Assembly: GCA_913052655.1 (NCBI GenBank)
Contig: CAJXFN010000015.1
Coordinates: forward strand, 1-16,216
Direction of reading: 5' to 3'
Source of the DNA: an uncultured Flavobacteriales bacterium
Lineage (GTDB): Bacteria; Bacteroidota; Bacteroidia; Flavobacteriales; BACL11
DNA: 16,216 bases
Shown: positions 7,221-13,481 of the stretch, piece after piece
Layout: every line of letters begins with the position of its first letter
Position numbering within the stretch: the first letter of the stretch is position 1
The notes under the pieces: model-generated
Database searches by the model: none
The model's input: only the letters and a program-made list of their open reading frames with translations
What the model was told of the DNA's origin: nothing
Translations under genes and position numbers: made by a program

Positions 7221-8174
7221 TTATACAAAATTACCGACTATTTTATGGACATTATCTGATCTGCCCATGGTATAAAAATGTATACATGGAACCCCATAAT
7301 CTATTAATTCTTTAGTTTGATGTGTAGCCCACTCAACACCTACCTGACGAACCTCTTCATTATTTTTACATTTTAAAACCTCATCAACTAATTTATTCGG
7401 AAGATTTAAATGAAATCTGTGTGGCAATAAAGAAAGTTGCTTATAAGTAGAAATAGGTTTCAATCCAGGAATTATAGGAATATTGATATCATGTTTTCTG
7501 CACAACTCTACAAAATCAAAATATTTTTCATTATCAAAAAACATTTGAGTAACAATGTAATCTGCACCCGCCTCTACTTTCTTCTTTAAAAAATGTATAT
7601 CTGATCTCATATTAGCAGCTTCAAAATGTTTTTCTGGATATCCCGCGACACCAATGCAAAAATTTGTTGGTGAAGAATTTTTTAACTCTTCATCTAAATA
7701 AATACCATTATTCATATCTGAAACTTGCTCTAACAACTCAGAAGCATATCTATGACCGCCCTCCTCAGCACTAAAATAAATTTCTGATTTTATAGGATCC
7801 CCTCTTAAAACTAACACATTATCAATCCCTAAAAAATCCAAATCAATTAACGCATTTTCAGTTTCCTCTTTATTAAATCCTCCACAAATTATATGAGGAA
7901 CAGTGTCAACCTGATATTTATTCATAATTGCAGCGCAAATACCTACTGTTCCTGGTCTTTTTCTAACAGAAATTCTTTCTAAAAGTCCATCTTTTCTTTT
8001 TTTATAAACATACTCTTCTCTATGATAGGTCACATCAATAAATGCTGGATTGAACTCCATAATAGGGTCCAATGAATTATAAATGGAATCAATACTTTTT
8101 CCTTTTAATGGAGGTAATATCTCAAAGGAGAATAAAGTGTTTTTGGATTGTTCTAAATGTTCAATTACTTTCAT
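7221..8174 (-). CDS. metF: 5,10-methylenetetrahydrofolate reductase
   Basis: This cytoplasmic flavoenzyme reduces 5,10-methylene-THF to 5-methyl-THF, the methyl donor for MetH. The 317 residues have the FAD-dependent TIM-barrel pattern: FSFEILPP near residue 16, DVTYHREE near 52, GICAAIM, PHIICGG, NVLVLRGDP (about 120-128), FCIGVAGYPEKH, GADYIVTQMFFD and IPIIPGLKPI. The closing block CIHFYTMGRSD matches the family end. The gene begins three bases after the metH stop, so both share the SAM-I riboswitch-controlled transcript. Downstream lies an AT-rich 98-base gap with no convincing GC-rich terminator. Function is certain from the family. Confidence 0.97.
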   Translation of the reverse strand: MKVIEHLEQSKNTLFSFEILPPLKGKSIDSIYNSLDPIMEFNPAFIDVTYHREEYVYKKRKDGLLERISVRKRPGTVGICAAIMNKYQVDTVPHIICGGFNKEETENALIDLDFLGIDNVLVLRGDPIKSEIYFSAEEGGHRYASELLEQVSDMNNGIYLDEELKNSSPTNFCIGVAGYPEKHFEAANMRSDIHFLKKKVEAGADYIVTQMFFDNEKYFDFVELCRKHDINIPIIPGLKPISTYKQLSLLPHRFHLNLPNKLVDEVLKCKNNEEVRQVGVEWATHQTKELIDYGVPCIHFYTMGRSDNVHKIVGNFV

Positions 8175-8177
8175 ATT

Positions 8178-11100
8178 TTATATATTTGACCTGAGCCATT
8201 TTTCTACTTCATTTATTTTTATATTTTTCCTGTTTGCATAATCTTCTATCTGGTCCTCTTGTATTTTGCCTACACTAAAATATTTACTTTCTGGATGAGA
8301 AAAATAATAGCCTGAAATCGTAGCATTAGGATACATGGCCATATTTTCTGTTAAACTTACTCCTATCTCTGATGCGTTTAATAGTTTAAATATCTTCTTT
8401 TTCTCTGTATGATCTGGACATGCAGTATATCCAGGAGCGGGACGAATTCCATTATATTCTTCTTTAATCAACTGCTCATTAGAATAATTTTCATTGGAGG
8501 AATAGCCCCAAATCTCTTTTCTTACCTTCTTATGCATGTATTCTGTTAGAGCTTCAGCCAATCTATCCGCTAAAGATTTTAATAAAATACTATTATAATC
8601 ATCTAGTTCTGATTCAAAAACTTGCAATTGTTTCTCAATATTCAAACCTGCAGTACAAACAAAAGCCCCAATATAATCCTCTTTATCCTCTGAAATGTAA
8701 TCTGCCAAACATAAATTATTTTTAGTTTTTTTAGATTGTTGTCTTAAAAAATTAAAGGTTTCTAAAGTAATTCCATCTTCAAATAATAGAACATCATCTC
8801 CTTCTTTTTTAGCTTGCCAAATACCAATTTTTGAATTTAAACGAAGCCAATTTTTAGAGGAGATTTTGGTTAACATTTCTTTAGCATCTCGTAATAAATT
8901 TCTTGCTTGTTCCGCATATTTTTCACTATCTAATATTTGTGGATATTTTTCTTTCATCTCCCAAGAAATAAAAAATGGAGTCCAATCAATAAATGGTATT
9001 ATCTCTTCAATATTAACATTTGTATATGTTTGTACTCCAGTCTGTTTTGATCTTGGAGGTATATAATCTTTTGGTACAATAAAAGAATTCTGTCTCGCTT
9101 GAACTAAAGAAACAAATTGTTTTTGAGATTTTCTTTTTAAATAATTATCTTTAATATCAGTATATTTCTTAATTATATTGTTTTTATATTCTGTAGATTT
9201 ATCTCCAATAATATTAGTAGATGCACTGACTGCCTTAGAAGCATCTAATACATGAAACACTAAATTATTAGTATAATTATCCATTAATTTTACAGCTGTA
9301 TGAATTTGAGAAGTTGTAGCTCCCCCTATCATTAAAGGTATGTTAAAATTTCTTCTTTGCATTTCTTGAGCAACATGAACCATTTCATCAAGAGATGGAG
9401 TAATTAACCCGCTTAAACCAATTATATCTACCTCATGATTTATCGCTTCATCTAAAATTTTATCAGCAGGTACCATAACCCCTAAATCTATAATTTCAAA
9501 ATTATTACATGCCAATACTACCCCGACAATGTTTTTTCCAATATCATGAACATCTCCTTTAACTGTTGCTAGTAATATTTTTCCAGCTTTACTTCCCTCT
9601 GTTTTATCTTTTTCCATAAAGGGAGTCAAAAAAGAAACTGACTTCTTCATAACTCTAGCGGATTTTACAACTTGGGGTAGAAACATTTTTCCACTTCCAA
9701 AAAGTTCCCCGACAATATTCATTCCATCCATTAATGGACCTTCAATTACATTTAATGGCTTTTCAGAATTTGACCTAGCTTCTTCGGTGTCCTCTTCAAT
9801 AAATTGAACAATTCCTTTTACTAAGGAATGTTCTAACCTCCGATTAACAGACCAAGATCTCCATTCTAAATTTTCTTCTTTCTTTTTAACTCCACCTTTA
9901 TAATTATCCGCAATTACTAGTAATCTTTCCGTTGCATCTGTGTCAGTATTTAACAACACATCTTCTACAGCCTGTAATAAATCTTTAGGGATCTCTTCAT
10001 AGACTTCAATCATACCCGCATTTACAATACCCATATCTAATCCATTCTTTATTGCGTGATATAAAAATGCAGAATGCATTGCCTCTCTCACCACGTTATT
10101 ACCTCTGAAAGAAAAAGAAACATTACTAACACCTCCACTAACTTTCGCATTAGGAAGATTCTCTTTAATCCATTTGGTAGCTTTAAAAAAATCTACCACA
10201 TAAGAGTTATGTTCCTCAATTCCAGTAGCTACAGTCAGAATATTTGGGTCGAAAATTATATCTTCACTTGGAAAACCAATTTGATCTACCAAAATATGAT
10301 AAGCTCTTTCACAAATTCTTATTTTATCTTGAAAATGTACAGCTTGACCTTCTTCATCAAACGCCATAATAACAACTGCAGCACCATATTTTAAGATCGT
10401 TCTAGCCTGATTTTTAAAAACCTCCTCACCTTCTTTCAAAGAAATAGAATTTACAATTCCCTTACCTTGAATGCATTTTAAACCTTCTTCAATAATCTCC
10501 CATTTTGAGGAATCAATCATAATGGGCACCTTGCAAATATCAGGTTCAGAAGCAATTAAATTTAAAAAATGAATCATTGACTCTTCACCATCTATGAGTC
10601 CATCATCCATATTAACATCAATAATTTGCGCTCCGTTTTGTACTTGTTGAAGTGCAACTGAAAGCGCTTCATCAAACTTATCCTCTTTTATCAATCTTCT
10701 AAATTTTGTAGAACCCATAACATTAGTTCTTTCTCCAATATTTACAAAATTACTTAACTCAGATATAGTAACTGCTTCCAGCCCACTCAAACGCATCTTT
10801 CTCTCAATTTCTGGTAATTTTCTTGGTTTACATTCTTTTGCAATCCTTACAAATTCTGAAATGTGTTTAGGGGTTGTACCACAACACCCTCCAATAATAT
10901 TAACCAATCCAGAATTCATAAAATGTTTTAATTGCTCCCCCATCATTTCAGCAGTCTCATCATATTCTCCCATCTCATTAGGAAGTCCTGCATTTGGATA
11001 AGCGCTCACATAAAATGGTGATTTTTCAGAAAGTTCTTTTATATATGGTCTCATCGCAGAGGTTCCTAAAGCACAATTAAAACCTACACTTAGTAAAGGA

Positions 11101-11798
11101 ATATGGGAAATGGAATTTAAAAAAGCTTCAGCAGTTTGTCCTGATAGGGTTCTACCACTTTGATCTGTAATAGTTCCTGAAACCATTACTGGAAGGTCTA
11201 TTTTTCTTCTATCAAACACATCAGAAATAGCAAATAAAGCAGACTTACAGTTTAATGTGTCAAAAACAGTTTCTACTAATAAAAGATCTACCCCTCCATC
11301 TATTAACGCTTCTATCTGCTCTGTATATGCAACTTTGAGCTGATCAAAAGTTATATGACGAAAAGCAGGATTTTCTACATCAGGAGAAATAGAAGATGTT
11401 CTATTTGTTGGGCCTATTGCTCCCGCTACAAATCTTGGTTTTTCTGATGTAGAATATTCTTTAGCAATTTCTTTAGCAATTTTAGCAGATTGGTAATTGA
11501 TATCATATACAGCTGATTCTAAATTATAGTCTGCTTGAGCGATTGAAGTGCCGCTAAAAGTATTTGTTTCTAAAATATCGGCTCCTGCATTTAAGAATTC
11601 AGCATGAATCTCCTTAATAATTCGAGGACGAGTTATAGAAAGAATATCATTATTTCCTTTTAAATCACAGGTTGAACTTTTAAATCTATTTCCTCTAAAG
11701 TCTTCTTCAGTAAGATTATATCTTTGTATCATGGTACCCATGGCTCCATCTAATACAAGAATTCTATCTTTTAATATTTCTTTTATCGTCTTGTTCAT
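8178..11798 (-). CDS. metH: Cobalamin-dependent methionine synthase
   Basis: This enzyme transfers the methyl group of 5-methyl-THF to homocysteine through cobalamin. All four modules are present in order. The homocysteine-binding barrel starts with LDGAMGTMIQ and has zinc ligands in GFNCALG and GGCCGTTP. The folate barrel has NIGERTNVMGS. The cobalamin module has the base-off His in DVHDIGKNIV, then GLSGLITPSLDEM and the GGATTS loop. The reactivation domain has RPAPGYTACPDH near the C-terminus. From the chosen start it has 1206 residues, about normal. I chose the ATG at 11798 (MNKTIKEILKDRIL). The frame stays open to another ATG at 11858, but that ATG lies inside helix P1 of the SAM-I riboswitch and adds 20 basic residues unlike the family. 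metF follows three bases downstream. Confidence 0.97.
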   Translation of the reverse strand: MNKTIKEILKDRILVLDGAMGTMIQRYNLTEEDFRGNRFKSSTCDLKGNNDILSITRPRIIKEIHAEFLNAGADILETNTFSGTSIAQADYNLESAVYDINYQSAKIAKEIAKEYSTSEKPRFVAGAIGPTNRTSSISPDVENPAFRHITFDQLKVAYTEQIEALIDGGVDLLLVETVFDTLNCKSALFAISDVFDRRKIDLPVMVSGTITDQSGRTLSGQTAEAFLNSISHIPLLSVGFNCALGTSAMRPYIKELSEKSPFYVSAYPNAGLPNEMGEYDETAEMMGEQLKHFMNSGLVNIIGGCCGTTPKHISEFVRIAKECKPRKLPEIERKMRLSGLEAVTISELSNFVNIGERTNVMGSTKFRRLIKEDKFDEALSVALQQVQNGAQIIDVNMDDGLIDGEESMIHFLNLIASEPDICKVPIMIDSSKWEIIEEGLKCIQGKGIVNSISLKEGEEVFKNQARTILKYGAAVVIMAFDEEGQAVHFQDKIRICERAYHILVDQIGFPSEDIIFDPNILTVATGIEEHNSYVVDFFKATKWIKENLPNAKVSGGVSNVSFSFRGNNVVREAMHSAFLYHAIKNGLDMGIVNAGMIEVYEEIPKDLLQAVEDVLLNTDTDATERLLVIADNYKGGVKKKEENLEWRSWSVNRRLEHSLVKGIVQFIEEDTEEARSNSEKPLNVIEGPLMDGMNIVGELFGSGKMFLPQVVKSARVMKKSVSFLTPFMEKDKTEGSKAGKILLATVKGDVHDIGKNIVGVVLACNNFEIIDLGVMVPADKILDEAINHEVDIIGLSGLITPSLDEMVHVAQEMQRRNFNIPLMIGGATTSQIHTAVKLMDNYTNNLVFHVLDASKAVSASTNIIGDKSTEYKNNIIKKYTDIKDNYLKRKSQKQFVSLVQARQNSFIVPKDYIPPRSKQTGVQTYTNVNIEEIIPFIDWTPFFISWEMKEKYPQILDSEKYAEQARNLLRDAKEMLTKISSKNWLRLNSKIGIWQAKKEGDDVLLFEDGITLETFNFLRQQSKKTKNNLCLADYISEDKEDYIGAFVCTAGLNIEKQLQVFESELDDYNSILLKSLADRLAEALTEYMHKKVRKEIWGYSSNENYSNEQLIKEEYNGIRPAPGYTACPDHTEKKKIFKLLNASEIGVSLTENMAMYPNATISGYYFSHPESKYFSVGKIQEDQIEDYANRKNIKINEVEKWLRSNI

Positions 11799-11816
11799 TT
11801 CTTCAATTTTCAAGAC
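11788..11816 (-). promoter_or_regulatory. Hairpin presenting the metH start codon in its loop
   Basis: On the minus strand GTCTTG (11816-11811) is complementary to CAAGAC (11793-11788) across a 17-base loop. The loop holds the purine-rich GAAGAA and the ATG at 11798-11796. The same hexamer GTCTTG also forms the 3' strand of riboswitch helix P2 (11914-11909), so alternative pairing with CAAGAC is possible. This may be part of the expression platform. No intrinsic terminator is visible between aptamer and gene. Confidence 0.4.
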
Positions 11817-11854
11817 TTTACAAAAAAGATTTCGGAAAAAACGTTTTGATTTCG

Positions 11855-11950
11855 TCATCTGCCTCCATTTTAGGAGTGGGAATTGGCACCCTGCTTTTTC
11901 AGGGTTGCCAAGACATCATAGGGCCCATCCCTCCGTCTTTCTTGATAAGT
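11855..11950 (-). promoter_or_regulatory. SAM-I (S-box) riboswitch aptamer upstream of metH-metF
   Basis: Read on the minus strand, the leader begins ACTTATCAAGAAAGACGGAG and carries the S-box landmarks GGAGGGATGGGCCC, TTGGCAACC, GGTGCCAATTCC and CAGATGA. All helices can be drawn. P1 is TTATC (11948-11944) with GATGA (11859-11855). P2 is AAGAC (11939-11935) with GTCTT (11914-11910). P3 is CCCTG (11904-11900) with CAGGG (11893-11889). P4 is CTCC (11876-11873) with GGAG (11866-11863). SAM-I riboswitches bind S-adenosylmethionine and lower expression of methionine synthesis genes, which fits metH and metF. The class is certain from the conserved core. The switching mechanism is not obvious, because no terminator stem follows. 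Confidence 0.96.
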
Positions 11951-11956
11951 CAACCA

Positions 11957-11988
11957 CAAAATAATAACAAAAAAATTTAATTTCCAAA
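11957..11988 (-). promoter_or_regulatory. Candidate promoter for metH-metF
   Basis: On the minus strand a TTTG (11988-11985) is followed after 20 bases by TTATTTTG (11964-11957), one mismatch from TAnnTTTG. Transcription would begin near 11951, exactly where the riboswitch starts. The TTTG is half of the palindrome CAAATTTG, shared with the metK promoter. Confidence 0.45.
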
Positions 11989-12021
11989 TTTGTCTATAGA
12001 ATTATTATTTTTCTATATTTG
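11989..12021 (+). promoter_or_regulatory. Candidate promoter for metK
   Basis: TTTG (11989-11992) is followed after 21 bases by TATATTTG (12014-12021), a full match to the Bacteroidota -7 box TAnnTTTG with a normal spacer. The start of transcription would fall near 12027, just before the SAM-II-like aptamer, giving a leader of about 136 bases. Confidence 0.6.
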
Positions 12022-12030
12022 TGGTCCAAT

Positions 12031-12081
12031 AAAGTGGAAGGATTTGGCCTATTGCAACCACTAGAAAAAATGCTAAAACAG
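12031..12081 (+). promoter_or_regulatory. SAM-II-like riboswitch aptamer upstream of metK
   Basis: The segment reads like the SAM-II (metA motif) core. P1 is AGTGG (12033-12037) with CCACT (12058-12062). The loop holds GGATTTGGCC and TATTGCAA. An A-rich linker follows, then the conserved GCTAAAAC (12072-12079). It aligns by eye, block for block, with the SAM-II aptamer of known structure (GATTT, CC, TATTGCAA, AAAT, GCTAAAA). I could not settle every base pair of the pseudoknot. SAM-V aptamers share a very similar core and are the main alternative. Its position in front of metK, whose product makes SAM, fits feedback control. Confidence 0.85.
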
Positions 12082-12087
12082 CAAAAC

Positions 12088-12167
12088 TCTTTTAAAAGAT
12101 CATCACTGCCAAATCCGACATTTTTTTTATAAATAGTATTATTAATTTAAATAAATTAAGAAATGTC
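12088..12167 (+). promoter_or_regulatory. metK leader expression platform (start codon hairpin)
   Basis: Three elements lie between the aptamer and metK. TCTTTTAAAAGA (12088-12099) is a perfect palindrome. GCCAAATCC (12108-12116) is an exact complement of GGATTTGGC (12040-12048) in the aptamer loop. GACATTTTTT (12117-12126) can pair over ten positions, with one G-U, with AAGAAATGTC (12158-12167), which contains the metK ATG. The loop between those arms is entirely A and T. These pairings suggest control at translation initiation; which form belongs to the SAM-bound state is not clear. Confidence 0.5.
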
Positions 12168-13422
12168 ATATTTTTTTACATCCGAATCTGTCTCGGAAGG
12201 ACACCCAGACAAAGTATCAGATCAAATTTCTGATGCACTTTTAGATAATTTTTTAGCACAAGATCCAAATTCCAAAGTTGCATGTGAAACTTTAGTAACA
12301 ACTGGTTTAACCGTTTTATCTGGAGAAGTTAAAACTAAAGGTTATGTAGATGTACAAAAAGTAGCAAGACAAGTAATTAGAAAAATTGGATATGTAAAGT
12401 CAGAATATCAATTTGATGCCGACAGTTGTGGAGTAATCTCTGCAATTCACGAGCAATCAGCAGATATTAGACAAGGAGTAGTTGAAGGAGAAGGATTACA
12501 TCAAGAACAAGGTGCGGGAGATCAAGGAATGATGTTTGGATATGCAACAAATGAAACTGAAAACTTGATGCCTTTAGCACTAGATATTTCTCATAAAATA
12601 TTAATAGAGTTAGCAGATATAAGAAAGAAAGGAGAAGAAATGACCTATCTGCGACCAGATTCAAAATCTCAAGTTACTTTAGAATATAATGACGACCATT
12701 CTCCTAAAAGAATTACTGATATTGTAGTTTCTACTCAGCATGATGATTTTGATTCAGAACAAGCAATGCAAAAACAAATTGAGAATGATGTAAAAAACAT
12801 ATTAATCCCAAGAATCAAGGAGCAGCTTTCTGAAGAAAACAAGTCTTTATTTGGTTCTGAGAAATATCATGTAAATCCTACAGGAAAGTTTGTAATTGGT
12901 GGTCCTCATGGAGACACAGGACTCACTGGAAGAAAGATTATTGTAGATACTTACGGCGGAAAAGGAGCTCATGGTGGCGGAGCTTTTAGTGGAAAAGATC
13001 CATCAAAAGTAGATAGGTCCGCAGCTTACGCTACAAGACACATAGCTAAGAACTTAGTAGCTGCAGGTGTAGCTGAAAGAATTTTAGTACAAGTAAGTTA
13101 CGCTATTGGGGTAGCAGAACCAATGGGTATTTTTGTAGATACCTACGGGACTTCAAAAGTTAATTTAACAGATGGAGAAATTGCAGAAACAGTAAAAAAC
13201 ATGCCTTGTTTTAACTTAAAACCTGCATCAATTATTAGTAGATTAAAGCTGAAAAATCCTATTTATTCAGAAACTGCTGCATATGGACATATGGGTAGAG
13301 AACCTGAAATTAAAACAGTTAGTTTTAATATTGCAGGAATAGATCAAGATTTTGAAGTAGAAACTTTTACCTGGGAAAAATTGGACTGTCAAGAAGAAAT
13401 AAAATCAGCTTTTAACATATAA
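12163..13422 (+). CDS. metK: S-adenosylmethionine synthetase
   Basis: This enzyme makes S-adenosylmethionine from methionine and ATP in the cytoplasm. The 419 residues are slightly longer than the 380-400 typical elsewhere. Signatures are the start YFFTSESVSEGHPDKVSDQISDA cut here to its key part GHPDK (13-17), the GAGDQG loop at 117-122 with MMFGYATNE, the phosphate-binding block GGPHGDTGLTGRKI, then GGGAFSGKDPSKVDRS (about residue 271 on), and the closing region with SYAIGVAEP. All catalytic blocks are intact. It is transcribed away from metH-metF, with its own promoter and a SAM-II-like leader. An intrinsic terminator follows about 20 bases after the stop, so it is probably monocistronic. 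Confidence 0.98.
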   Translation: MSYFFTSESVSEGHPDKVSDQISDALLDNFLAQDPNSKVACETLVTTGLTVLSGEVKTKGYVDVQKVARQVIRKIGYVKSEYQFDADSCGVISAIHEQSADIRQGVVEGEGLHQEQGAGDQGMMFGYATNETENLMPLALDISHKILIELADIRKKGEEMTYLRPDSKSQVTLEYNDDHSPKRITDIVVSTQHDDFDSEQAMQKQIENDVKNILIPRIKEQLSEENKSLFGSEKYHVNPTGKFVIGGPHGDTGLTGRKIIVDTYGGKGAHGGGAFSGKDPSKVDRSAAYATRHIAKNLVAAGVAERILVQVSYAIGVAEPMGIFVDTYGTSKVNLTDGEIAETVKNMPCFNLKPASIISRLKLKNPIYSETAAYGHMGREPEIKTVSFNIAGIDQDFEVETFTWEKLDCQEEIKSAFNI

Positions 13423-13442
13423 TAAATAAAAATACTATTTTT

Positions 13443-13470
13443 AAGGCCTCTATATTGAGGCCTTTTTTTA
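13443..13470 (+). terminator. Intrinsic terminator of metK
   Basis: A perfect 8-base-pair stem, AAGGCCTC (13443-13450) and GAGGCCTT (13457-13464), encloses the loop TATATT and is followed directly by a run of T. On the opposite strand no T run follows, so it works only for plus-strand transcripts. The next gene begins only about 12 bases after the T run. Confidence 0.93.
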
Positions 13471-13481
13471 TATAAAATTAC

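Noticed and set aside
10074..10394. Open plus-strand frame opposite metH
   Set aside because: It is antisense to the conserved folate-binding part of metH and has no recognisable features.
11731..11964. Plus-strand frame across the metH start and the SAM-I riboswitch
   Set aside because: Its sequence is dictated by the antisense of metH and the riboswitch; there is no start signal or homology.
12117..12130. T run in the metK leader as a simple intrinsic terminator
   Set aside because: No local GC-rich stem precedes it; the only pairing upstream has a 59-base loop, and the run also serves as an arm pairing with the start codon region.
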